Position numbers and translations under genes: made by a program. A DNA stretch of 15,761 nt. It comes from Chloroflexota bacterium (GTDB lineage Bacteria; Chloroflexota; Anaerolineae; UBA7937; JACPPX01). Each line of letters starts with the position of its first letter. Position 1 is the stretch's first letter. Location of the stretch: contig JACPWV010000220.1 of assembly GCA_016196905.1 (NCBI GenBank), positions 1 through 15,761 on the forward strand. Reading direction: 5' to 3'. The notes under the pieces were generated by a model that was not told the DNA's origin, searched no databases, and worked only from the letters and a program-made list of their open reading frames with translations. This document shows, in pieces, positions 1 through 6,600 of the stretch.

Positions 1-299
1 GCGTGGTCCCCCATCCGCTCCATCTCGTTAACCACGATCATGGCGCTGATGATATCGCGCAGGTCGCGCGCGGCGGGCTGCTGAGTGGCGATCAAGCCGA
101 AGCACAGGTCTTCGATCTTGAAACGTTGCTCATTGATCTGCGCATCGTCCTGGATGATCTGACGGGCCAGATCCAGATCGCGATCTTTGAGCGAACGCAC
201 CGCCCGCTCCAGGGCCTCCTCGATCATCTGGCCCATCACCAGGATCTCCTGCCGCATCTCGGCCAACTGTCGATCGAAGGTCTCCCGTGGATGGAGCAT
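1..299 (-). CDS. phoU: Phosphate signalling protein PhoU (N-terminal part, cut by window edge)
   Basis: About 99 N-terminal residues are visible; the rest lies beyond the left edge. The protein starts MLHPRETFDRQLAEMRQEIL and continues with helix-rich sequence including AARDLRDIISAMIVVNEMER and then MGDHA, which is the typical first three-helix bundle and E/D-rich metal-binding region of PhoU. In known systems PhoU is a cytoplasmic protein that links the PstSCAB transporter to PhoR and keeps the Pho response off when phosphate is plentiful. The ATG is preceded by AAGGAGAG at good spacing, which fixes the start. It begins 13 nt after the frame-corrected stop of arsC, so it is probably the distal gene of the pst operon. 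The odd point is that four genes separate it from pstB, its usual neighbour. Confidence 0.9.
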   Translation of the reverse strand, partial: MLHPRETFDRQLAEMRQEILVMGQMIEEALERAVRSLKDRDLDLARQIIQDDAQINEQRFKIEDLCFGLIATQQPAARDLRDIISAMIVVNEMERMGDH

Positions 300-312
300 G
301 GCTCTCCTTCGC

Positions 313-413
313 CTAGGGTACTCGCGCCGTTAGAAATTCGAGTAAGCGTTGACGCATATCGTCTCGCACCTGGCGAAAAGCCTCCAGGCGCTCCTGCGGG
401 GAGCCGGCGGCCC
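313..413 (-). other. Out-of-frame 3' end of arsC
   Basis: This segment encodes, in a frame shifted relative to the arsC open frame, AAGSPQERLEAFRQVRDDM followed by RQRLLEFLTARVP and a TAG stop. This is the normal C-terminal helix of thioredoxin-type arsenate reductases. The stop lies 13 nt before the phoU ATG, with the phoU ribosome-binding site in between, a natural operon spacing. Adding one G to the GGG run (minus strand; CCC at 411-413 on plus) would fuse the two parts into a standard-length ArsC. Confidence 0.75.
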
Positions 414-734
414 TTCTGGGTCGGGGAAGGGCCAAGAGTGCTGCTCGCCGGGTCCCAGCCAGACCGGACAGCGATCATCGTCCTGGCACAGGGTGATCAC
501 CAGGTCGAACTGTTCACCCGCCAACTCGACTACATGTTTGGAACGCTGCTGCGAGAGGTCGATGCCGATCTCGGACATGGCCTGGATAGCCAAGGGGTGA
601 ACTTGGCTAGGCTCGGACCCGGCCGAGCGGGCCTCGAAGCGATCGCCTAAGAGCTGGTTGATCAAGCCCTCAGCCATCTGGCTACGAGCGGCGTTGTGGG
701 TGCACAAAAACAGGACGCGCCTTCGGTCGGGCAT
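330..734 (-). CDS. arsC: Arsenate reductase, thioredoxin-coupled LMW-phosphatase type, apparently frameshifted near the 3' end
   Basis: Low-molecular-weight phosphatase fold arsenate reductase, which reduces arsenate to arsenite in the cytoplasm. The P-loop CTHNAARS gives nucleophile Cys11 and Arg17; RSAGSEPSQVHPLAI and IGIDLSQQRSKH are family blocks. Cys83 and Cys89 match the redox pair that relays electrons to thioredoxin in Staphylococcus-type ArsC, and DP at 105-106 is the catalytic aspartate motif. After DPEG the open frame turns into unrelated sequence (SAWRLFARCETICVN) and stops at 330. In another frame the expected tail (SPQERLEAFRQVRDDMRQRL) runs on and stops at 313. One base appears to be missing around 411-413, so as written the C-terminal helix is wrong. 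The ATG at 734 has only a weak purine stretch before it. The gene lies between the HD-domain gene and phoU, in the pst gene order. Family assignment is secure; whether the frameshift is real or an assembly error cannot be decided here. Confidence 0.85.
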   Translation of the reverse strand: MPDRRRVLFLCTHNAARSQMAEGLINQLLGDRFEARSAGSEPSQVHPLAIQAMSEIGIDLSQQRSKHVVELAGEQFDLVITLCQDDDRCPVWLGPGEQHSWPFPDPEGPPAPRRSAWRLFARCETICVNAYSNF

Positions 735-819
735 CGCTTGCGCTTATCGTCGTTGGCCCATTCCGTCTATCGGATCAAGCGAGAGCATTCAGCCGGCACA
801 TACCTTGAATCGCTCTGCG

Positions 820-1596
820 CTACAGTGAGTATACCTCTACCAAGCGCTTCTCAGTCTCCGATTCGATCCTGGCGATGACCTGGACATAGGGAGCGATGGT
901 GGAGTTGCTCAGTTTGCGCTTCAAGAGCTCGTCCACCTGGAAGATGCCCGCCGAGTTATTCATGGCGATCTCGATGACGATGGGTTTATCCGCCTTGCCG
1001 CGCTTGAGGCTGACCGACTCGATGGCGGCCGCCGAGACCGAATGGATGTTCACCTCGCCGGCCTGGAAGGGGATGCGCGAGCGGCCCTCGGTCATGTCCA
1101 GGGCGTCGGCTACCTTGAGCACGCTGGCCTCGATGGTCAGCGGACGCACATCCCAGCGGTGAGCGATCATGGCGTGCAGGACCTCGCCGGTCATCGTGGT
1201 GCGCTCCCGCTCGGGGTAAAGTCCCTCCAACAAGGCTTTGGCTTTGGGCGCGCCCAGGATCAGACTGTAGCGCTCGTGGTCCTCGCGGTGAACGATCATG
1301 CCCACATCATGCAGGCAAGCCGCCAGCACCACGATGACCTCAGCATCCTGGCTGGTTAGTTTGTGGTGGGCCACCACGCTCATCTCGATCCCGGCTTCCT
1401 CCAACAGACGCAACAGCTTCAAAGCTGCGTTGGCCACGATGCGGATGTGCACCTCGCCGTGATCGCTGATCCCGGAGCGATCCACCGCATTGATGTTGGC
1501 GCTGCGCCACCATTGATGCAGCTCAGCGTCCTGGTTGATCCGTTCCAGGAGTTGGCCCAGCTTCTTGTTATTCTTCAGAGGAAGGTTTATGGGCAC
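820..1596 (-). CDS. HD-domain protein, putative phosphohydrolase
   Basis: About 258 residues from the GTG at 1596 (VPINLPLKNNKK...). The central part carries the HD metal-binding pattern: SDHGEVH (His46/His50), ACLHDVGM (His96-Asp97), HAMIAHRWD (His141, His146) and KVADALDM (Asp164). HD proteins are usually metal-dependent phosphohydrolases acting on nucleotides or phosphoesters; the substrate here cannot be read from sequence. No membrane segment or signal peptide is seen, so it is probably cytoplasmic. The GTG is chosen because GGAGGAGA precedes it by 6 nt; a TTG at 1614 would put that site inside the coding region. The start overlaps the end of the DUF1893 gene by 29 nt, suggesting translational coupling. 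Its place in the Pho gene order suggests co-expression under phosphate limitation, but that is inference. Confidence 0.8.
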   Translation of the reverse strand: MPINLPLKNNKKLGQLLERINQDAELHQWWRSANINAVDRSGISDHGEVHIRIVANAALKLLRLLEEAGIEMSVVAHHKLTSQDAEVIVVLAACLHDVGMIVHREDHERYSLILGAPKAKALLEGLYPERERTTMTGEVLHAMIAHRWDVRPLTIEASVLKVADALDMTEGRSRIPFQAGEVNIHSVSAAAIESVSLKRGKADKPIVIEIAMNNSAGIFQVDELLKRKLSNSTIAPYVQVIARIESETEKRLVEVYSL

Positions 1597-2053
1597 GCGC
1601 GCTCTCCTCCACAAAGCGAAGCAGCACCTCCCGGGCCTGCGCCGGGTCGTCCAGGTCGCTGACCAGGGCCTCGTAAGGGCAGGGCCCGTCGCCTTTACGA
1701 TTAAGGATCAGCGGCACGCTGCGATCGTATTCGACCCAGATCCCGCGGCTCTGCAGCACCGCCAGCGCCGCCTCACTGGCAAAAGGGGTGTACACGGCGC
1801 TGATGCCAGCGGTCAGCACCAGCAAGGCCGCGGCGCGACCCACCACCCGATCAGCCAAAGCGCTGCCCTGTGCCTCCCCGCCTACCGCCTGGAGCAGGTC
1901 CAGCAAGGGGCCGATCCCTTGTCCGTGGGCACTGCCCAGGATGAGCCCCTCCTTGGCCAGCACTACTTCGGCGCCCGCCTGAAGGGCGACCCGGGCGAGG
2001 TCTAGGTCGCGGCGCGTTTCGAGCGGGTGCATTTCGGATGGCTGATGGCTCAT
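1568..2053 (-). CDS. DUF1893 family protein
   Basis: 161 residues. The sequence matches DUF1893 as I know the family: LARVALQAGAEVVLAKEGLI, then HGQGIGPLLDLLQAVGG, ALADRVVGRAAALLVLTAG, SAVYTPFASEAALAVL, VEYDRSVPLILNRKGDGPCP. The family includes Thermotoga TM1506, which I recall as having a cytidine-deaminase-like fold, but no biochemical role is established and none is claimed. There is no signal peptide or membrane segment. The ATG at 2053 lacks a clear Shine-Dalgarno; a second ATG at residue 8 (MHPLETRRD) is an alternative with equally poor context. The 3' end overlaps the HD-domain gene by 29 nt. A 117-nt gap with small inverted repeats separates it from the trypsin-fold gene upstream. Confidence 0.8.
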   Translation of the reverse strand: MSHQPSEMHPLETRRDLDLARVALQAGAEVVLAKEGLILGSAHGQGIGPLLDLLQAVGGEAQGSALADRVVGRAAALLVLTAGISAVYTPFASEAALAVLQSRGIWVEYDRSVPLILNRKGDGPCPYEALVSDLDDPAQAREVLLRFVEESARAHKPSSEE

Positions 2054-2170
2054 CGCAGATCGCAGTGAGCTGAACAGATATTCGCCGCACCCTCCATCGA
2101 TGGCTCGCTCGTCACTTGACCTTCTCGGTTTCTGATCGGGCGGCCCCTCGACTCCGAAGGGAGCCCGACG

Positions 2171-2806
2171 CTATATTTCCTCGCTGCCCGCTGGGCGCTG
2201 GCCGCTGGCCGCGCCCTCCAAGAGCGGCCTCAGCAAGGCCACCGAGATGGCGTAAGAACGATAGGGCAGGCCCGTCCCTTGGCGCTTATCGGGCGGCTGC
2301 CGATCCCCCATCATCATCCCCACCACGCGACCTCGAGCGTCGAGCACTGGGCCACCCCCGCCTTTCAGGGGTGTGCTCATCTCAATCTGCCAGGCCTTGC
2401 GCCCCTCCCAGCCGCGCGGATAGAGCGCCGTGACCTTTCCGGAGCGCTCGATGATCCGGGGGGATCCCTTCTTATCGCGCACGGCGGTGAGCACCGTGAC
2501 GGATTCGCCAACGCGCACCGGCTCGTCGCGGAAAGTCACGGGGCCCAGCCCATCCAGGGGCACTTGGAAGAGGGCCAGGCTCAGCTCTGGCTTGGCGGCC
2601 AACAACTTGGCCTCAGCCCTGCGTCCATCAGGGAGCTGGATGTGCACCTCGCTGGCCTCCACGATAACGCCGCCCACCTTCACCGCCGGGGCCCAGTAAC
2701 CCAAGAGGAGGCCGTCCTCGCCCACCACCACCGCTAGGTCGAGGCTCAGGGCTCCTTGCGCACTCTTGGTCTCTTTGAAGACGACGCCTTGACTTTGCGG
2801 GTTCAT
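2171..2806 (-). CDS. Trypsin-fold protein with all catalytic residues lost (pseudoprotease)
   Basis: 211 residues resembling the protease domain of S1C/DegP-like trypsins: a LPDGRRAEAKLLAAKPELSL block, VTFRDEPVRVGESVTVL, SGKVTALYPRG, and GGGGPVLDARGRVVGMMMG matching the GNSGGP...G.VVG active-site block. The nucleophile Ser is Gly (LKGGGGP in place of PGNSGGP). The His of the usual TxxHVV motif is absent (GYWAPAVKVGG), and the Asp normally seen in D.A.L is Ser (ELSLALFQV). All three triad positions are therefore gone while the fold-defining glycines remain, which suggests a binding or scaffold role. There is no signal peptide, membrane segment or PDZ domain. It begins 35 nt after the pstB stop, so it is likely in the pst transcript. 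No strong ribosome-binding site is seen. The fold call is fairly firm; the function is unknown. Confidence 0.7.
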   Translation of the reverse strand: MNPQSQGVVFKETKSAQGALSLDLAVVVGEDGLLLGYWAPAVKVGGVIVEASEVHIQLPDGRRAEAKLLAAKPELSLALFQVPLDGLGPVTFRDEPVRVGESVTVLTAVRDKKGSPRIIERSGKVTALYPRGWEGRKAWQIEMSTPLKGGGGPVLDARGRVVGMMMGDRQPPDKRQGTGLPYRSYAISVALLRPLLEGAASGQRPAGSEEI

Positions 2807-2841
2807 GGCCGATTCACTCGGGAGAGAGTGCAGCGCTCGAT

Positions 2842-3678
2842 TTATCCGAAGCGCCCGGTGATGTAATCCTCGGTGCGCTGGTCGCGCGGCTTGGTGAAGA
2901 TGGCCTTGGTCAGATCATACTCGATGATGTGCCCTGCTCGCTGTTCGTCTGCCAGCATGAAGGCGGTGCGATCGGAGACACGCGCCGCCTCCTGCATGTT
3001 ATGGGTGACGATGATGATGGTGTAGTTGCGCGCTAGACTGCGCATCAGCTCTTCGATCTTCAGGGTAGCCGAGGGATCCAGGGCCGAGGCCGGCTCATCC
3101 ATCAGGATCACCTCCGGCTCCACGGCCAGGGCGCGGGCGATGCACAGCCGCTGCTGCTGGCCGCCGGAGAGGGCCAGGGCCGAATGGCGCAGCTTGTCCT
3201 TCACCTCGTCCCACAAGGCGGCCTGTCGCAAGGAGTGCTCGACGACCTCGTCCAGGTTGCCCCGGAAACCATTGATGCGCGGGCCGAAGGCCACGTTCTC
3301 GTAAATCGATTTAGGAAAGGGGTTCGGTTTCTGGAACACCATCCCGATGCGCTGCCGGATTTCCACCGGGTCTGTCCCGTCGGCGTAGATATCCTCGCCG
3401 TTGAAGATGACCTGACCCTCGGTGCGCGCGGTGGGGATCAGCTCGTTCATTCGGTTGAAGATGCGCAGCAGGGTGCTCTTTCCGCAGCCCGAGGGGCCGA
3501 TGATCGCTGTGATCTGGTTGCGCTGAATGGCTATCGAGATGTCGCGCAGCGCCATGAAATTCCCATACCACACCCGTACCGAGCGGGCTTCCAGCACCAG
3601 GTTGTTCCCCGCCGGGTGCGGGTCTCCCGCGGACTGAGGCAGCGAACTCCCGAACTCAAAGCGCAGTGGGCTCACCAT
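2842..3678 (-). CDS. pstB: Phosphate ABC transporter ATP-binding protein PstB
   Basis: 278 residues. Walker [10 protein letters not shown] is at 61-69, the Q-loop is [20 protein letters not shown], the signature LSGGQQQR is at 170-177, Walker [12 protein letters not shown] starts at 191, and the H-loop is in [37 protein letters not shown] and the C-terminal tail [11 protein letters not shown] are characteristic of PstB. As the cytoplasmic ATPase it powers PstC/PstA. An N-terminal extension of about 28 residues ([20 protein letters not shown]...) precedes the usual start of the domain at [12 protein letters not shown]. The ATG overlaps the pstA stop by 7 nt. The next gene downstream is the pseudoprotease, not phoU. 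Confidence 0.97.
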   Translation of the reverse strand: MVSPLRFEFGSSLPQSAGDPHPAGNNLVLEARSVRVWYGNFMALRDISIAIQRNQITAIIGPSGCGKSTLLRIFNRMNELIPTARTEGQVIFNGEDIYADGTDPVEIRQRIGMVFQKPNPFPKSIYENVAFGPRINGFRGNLDEVVEHSLRQAALWDEVKDKLRHSALALSGGQQQRLCIARALAVEPEVILMDEPASALDPSATLKIEELMRSLARNYTIIIVTHNMQEAARVSDRTAFMLADEQRAGHIIEYDLTKAIFTKPRDQRTEDYITGRFG

Positions 3679-4529
3679 TGCACGCGGTAGCGATTGCGCA
3701 GGTAGATGGCCACGGCGTTCATCGACAGCAAAACCACCAAAAGAACGATGATCGCCGCTGCGGCCAATCCGCGAAACTCGGGCTGGGGCCGGGAGGCCCA
3801 GTTGAAGATCTGGATGGGGAGCACGGTGAACTGGTCGAGGATGCCCCCGGGCAAGAAGGCGATGTAGGAGAGTGCGCTGATCATGATCAGCGGGGCCGAT
3901 TCCCCGATCGCCCGCGACAGTGCCAGGATCGTCCCCGTCATGATCCCCGGGAGGGCTGCGGGCAGTACCTGTTCACGAACGGTCTGCCAACGTGTGGCGC
4001 CCAGGGCATAGGCGCCATCGCGGATGGAGGGAGGCACGGCACGGATGGCTTCGCGGGAAGCGATGATGATGACGGGCAGGATGAGGAGGGTCATGGTGAG
4101 CGCGCCGGCCAGCACGCTGCGCCCCAAGGCCAGGGCCCGCACGAAGAGCGCCAGTCCCAAGATCCCGTACACGACGGAGGGGACTCCGGCCAGGTTGGCA
4201 ATATTGGTCTGGATGAGGCCGGTAACCCAATTGCGCGGAGCGTATTCCTCCAAGTAGATGGCCGCGCCTACCCCGATGGGGAAGGAGATGAGGGCGGTCA
4301 GAGCCAGAAGCCAGATGGTCCCGAAAAGGGCCGACTTGACCCCCGCCTCTTCAGGAAAGCGAGAGGGAAAGCTATTCATAAAATCCAAATCGAGCCAGGG
4401 GCTGCCGTCGCGCCAGATATCGATCAACAACACTGTGAGGGTGAGGACGCCGACCAGCGTGGCGGCCAGGAATATCCAATAGAAGAGGCGCGCGATGTTT
4501 TGGCGCAGCCTGCGCCGCGGAGTGTTCAT
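3672..4529 (-). CDS. pstA: Phosphate ABC transporter permease PstA
   Basis: 285 residues, with hydrophobic membrane segments starting at [19 protein letters not shown] and further helices through to the C-terminus. The BPD-type EAA loop that contacts PstB is visible as [20 protein letters not shown] followed by [25 protein letters not shown] and [19 protein letters not shown] are PstA/PstC-family blocks, and [20 protein letters not shown] near the N-terminus is typical of PstA. It forms the inner-membrane phosphate channel with PstC. The ATG overlaps the pstC stop by 4 nt (ATGA) and its own stop overlaps pstB by 7 nt, so the three genes are translationally coupled. Confidence 0.96.
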   Translation of the reverse strand: MNTPRRRLRQNIARLFYWIFLAATLVGVLTLTVLLIDIWRDGSPWLDLDFMNSFPSRFPEEAGVKSALFGTIWLLALTALISFPIGVGAAIYLEEYAPRNWVTGLIQTNIANLAGVPSVVYGILGLALFVRALALGRSVLAGALTMTLLILPVIIIASREAIRAVPPSIRDGAYALGATRWQTVREQVLPAALPGIMTGTILALSRAIGESAPLIMISALSYIAFLPGGILDQFTVLPIQIFNWASRPQPEFRGLAAAAIIVLLVVLLSMNAVAIYLRNRYRVQW

Positions 4530-5455
4530 CGATACGCCTCCCGGTAGCGGCGGATCACCCAGTCGCTGAGCAGGTTCATCCCCAGGGTGATGGCGAACAA
4601 TGTCGTCCCCACGGCGAAGATGGTCCTGAATTCAATCGTCCCAGCAGGGGTATCCCCCAAGCTGACTTGCACGATGTAAGCGGTCATGGTTTGGATGCTC
4701 TCCAGGAAATTGAGTGTGAGCCGAGGGGTGGAGCCAGCGGCGAGGCTCACCGCCATGGTCTCTCCGATGGCCCGCGAAAGCGCTAGGATGAAGGAAGCGA
4801 ATACACCAGAGAGGGCCGCGGGAAGCACCACCCGAGTGGCCACCTCGAACTTGGTGGCCCCCAGCCCGTAGGCCGCCTCGCGCAGGTCGCGCGGGACCGC
4901 GGAGAGCGCATCTTCACTTAGCGAGGAGACCATGGGGATGATCATGATACCCACCACGATGCTGGCGCTAGCCGCGTTGAAAACGCTGGCCTCGGGAAAA
5001 AGGCGCTGCAGGATGTCCGGAGTGATGAACTGCAGAGCGAAATAACCGTAGACCACCGTGGGGATCCCCGCCAGAACCTCCAAGGCGGGCTTGACCAGAT
5101 TGCGCACCCGCTCGGGGGCGTACTCGCTGAGGTAGATGGCGCTGCCCAGGCCGATGGGCACTGCCACCAGGGAGGCCCCCAGCGCCACCATGACAGTGCC
5201 ATTGATCAAGGGCAAGATGCCGAAGTGCTTGGGCTGAAAGAGCGGGGTCCACTGGGTCCCGCTAAAGAACTCGATGGGGGAGACCTCGCTGAAGAAAGCG
5301 AGGGTTTCTCCCAACAAGGAGAGGACGATGCCCACCGTGGTCAGGATGGAGAGCGCGGCGCATAGGAAGAGCATTGAGCCCATGGCGCGTTCGCTCAACC
5401 GAGACGAGGCACGCGTTGCATGGGCCCGCGGGCGCGGCATCTCCGTACTCTGCAT
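4526..5455 (-). CDS. pstC: Phosphate ABC transporter permease PstC
   Basis: 309 residues. After a basic N-terminus ([16 protein letters not shown]) the first membrane helix is [20 protein letters not shown]. The periplasmic segment [20 protein letters not shown] is a PstC hallmark. The EAA loop reads [20 protein letters not shown], followed by [11 protein letters not shown] and [17 protein letters not shown]. It pairs with PstA. The ATG at 5455 is used here; a second ATG five codons later (MPRPRAH) is directly preceded by GGAG with no spacer, so the first start is preferred. A 114-nt spacer containing an inverted repeat separates it from pstS. The stop overlaps pstA by 4 nt. Confidence 0.96.
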   Translation of the reverse strand: MQSTEMPRPRAHATRASSRLSERAMGSMLFLCAALSILTTVGIVLSLLGETLAFFSEVSPIEFFSGTQWTPLFQPKHFGILPLINGTVMVALGASLVAVPIGLGSAIYLSEYAPERVRNLVKPALEVLAGIPTVVYGYFALQFITPDILQRLFPEASVFNAASASIVVGIMIIPMVSSLSEDALSAVPRDLREAAYGLGATKFEVATRVVLPAALSGVFASFILALSRAIGETMAVSLAAGSTPRLTLNFLESIQTMTAYIVQVSLGDTPAGTIEFRTIFAVGTTLFAITLGMNLLSDWVIRRYREAYR

Positions 5456-5476
5456 GTCCGTGGGGACCCCGCGTTA

Positions 5477-5535
5477 ATTATACATCTTTCAAGCAGCAAA
5501 GCATCCTCCGGATGCGCCCCAACCGAGGGATGCTT
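5477..5535 (-). promoter_or_regulatory. pstS-pstC intercistronic hairpin with a TATAAT hexamer
   Basis: On the minus strand AAGCATCC (5535-5528) can pair with GGATGCTT (5506-5499) across a 21-nt loop. The loop holds a second GCATCC (5515-5510) that can instead pair with GGATGC (5506-5501) around a 3-nt loop, giving mutually exclusive stems. No T-tract follows, so it is not a standard intrinsic terminator. A perfect TATAAT (5482-5477) lies 21 nt before the pstC start, but no good -35 is found at 16-18 nt. The element may reduce or stabilise pstCAB mRNA relative to pstS, or mark a weak secondary promoter. Confidence 0.4.
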
Positions 5536-5569
5536 CCTGAAATCGATTGGAATGGGAGGACAGGGATAG

Positions 5570-6502
5570 TTATCTTAGAGCCTCTTCCAAAGCTCGTAGG
5601 CCAGCGTCGTACTCCGCTTGAGGCAACTCCACATAGCCCACCTGGGGAACCAGCGTGGTGGCGTTTTGCACGTAGAAGCGTACGAACTCGGCCACCTCCG
5701 GGCGAGCTAGGGAAGCTACCTTTACATAGATGTACAACGGTCGCGATAGAGGCATGTAGCTGCCGTTGAGGATCGTCTCCCGGCTGGGAAGCATACATCC
5801 CCTACCACCGTCGATGGCCACTAGCTGGAGGCGCGAGCTGTTTTGTTCGTAATAGGCGAAGCCGAAGTAGCCCAGCGCCTGGGCGTCGCCCGCGATGCCC
5901 TGCGCCAGGACGTTATCGTCCTCGCTGGCGGTGTAATCGGCGCGGCTGGCGTCCTCCTCGCCCACGATCTCCGCGGTGAAATAATCGAAGGTGCCCGAGT
6001 CGGTGCCGGGGCCGTAGAGATGAATCTCTTCGGCGGGCCAAGAAGGCTCGATATCGCTCCACAGCCGAACGGTGCTCCCCGGCTCCCAGATCGCCTTGAG
6101 CTGCCCCATGCTCAGGCAACCCACGAAATCGTTGCCGGGATTGACCATCACCGAGAGCCCATCGAAGGCCACCTTGAGCTCGATGAACTCGACGCCCGCC
6201 GCCCGGCAGGCTTCGATTTCCGAGTCCTGGATGGGTCGGGAGGCGTCGCTGATATCGATCTCACCGGCGCAGAAGCGCTTGAATCCGCCCCCGGTGCCGG
6301 AGATGCCCACCGTCACGCGCACAGCCGGATTCACCTTCTGGAACTCCTCGGCCACCGCCTCGGTGATGGGGAAGACGGTGCTGGACCCGTCTACCTCGAT
6401 CAGGCCACCCCTTGGCTGGCCCCCGCAGGCAGTAACCAGCACGGGAAGGCTGAGCAATCCGATCTTGAGGTGATCAGGGATGGACAAGGGTCCCACGCTC
6501 AT
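5570..6502 (-). CDS. pstS: Phosphate-binding lipoprotein PstS
   Basis: 310 residues. The signal sequence ends in a lipobox, VLVTAC, with the lipidated Cys at 26, so the mature protein is anchored outside the membrane. Phosphate-binding loops are seen as DGSSTVFPITEAVAEEFQ, GISGTGGGFKRFCAGEIDIS, AFDGLSVMVN and GPGTDSGTFDYFTAEI; LGYFGFAYYEQN is another PstS block. It captures phosphate for PstC/PstA. AGGAGG lies only 3 nt before the ATG at 6502, so the in-frame GTG two codons later (6496) with 9-nt spacing is a realistic alternative start. The gene has its own upstream region holding a candidate PhoB box. The stop is 114 nt before pstC. Confidence 0.95.
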   Translation of the reverse strand: MSVGPLSIPDHLKIGLLSLPVLVTACGGQPRGGLIEVDGSSTVFPITEAVAEEFQKVNPAVRVTVGISGTGGGFKRFCAGEIDISDASRPIQDSEIEACRAAGVEFIELKVAFDGLSVMVNPGNDFVGCLSMGQLKAIWEPGSTVRLWSDIEPSWPAEEIHLYGPGTDSGTFDYFTAEIVGEEDASRADYTASEDDNVLAQGIAGDAQALGYFGFAYYEQNSSRLQLVAIDGGRGCMLPSRETILNGSYMPLSRPLYIYVKVASLARPEVAEFVRFYVQNATTLVPQVGYVELPQAEYDAGLRALEEALR

Positions 6503-6532
6503 TTTCCTCCTTGCCTTTTTCGTTTCGCTTAG

Positions 6533-6592
6533 AGGGTAGCTTATTTAAGTTACACTCATTGAAACGTGCCGTTACAAATTTGTTACGATATA
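6533..6592 (-). promoter_or_regulatory. Candidate PhoB box and -10 of pstS
   Basis: The motif GTAAC (minus strand; GTTAC on plus) occurs at 6582-6586, 6571-6575 and 6549-6553, that is at spacings of 11 and 22 bp. The slot between (6560-6570) holds a degenerate unit. PhoB half-sites are known to be 11-bp direct repeats, so this reads as four tandem units on one helix face. Exactly 10 nt after the last GTAAC is TACCCT (6538-6533), a TAnnnT -10, the spacing known for PhoB-activated promoters that lack a -35. The transcript would start about 25 nt before the pstS ATG. Confidence 0.6.
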
Positions 6593-6600
6593 GCGAATCT

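Noticed and set aside
3..650. Plus-strand open frame at the left edge (215 residues)
   Set aside because: It lies opposite phoU and arsC, both with clear family motifs on the minus strand.
2094..2103. 10-bp palindrome CCATCGATGG upstream of the DUF1893 gene
   Set aside because: It is short, has no extension or repeat nearby and contains a common ClaI-type core, so chance is a sufficient explanation.
3666..4547. Long plus-strand open frame antisense to pstA (293 residues)
   Set aside because: Composition is dominated by G, D, Q, E and H with no family pattern; it is the mirror of the secure pstA gene in GC-rich DNA.
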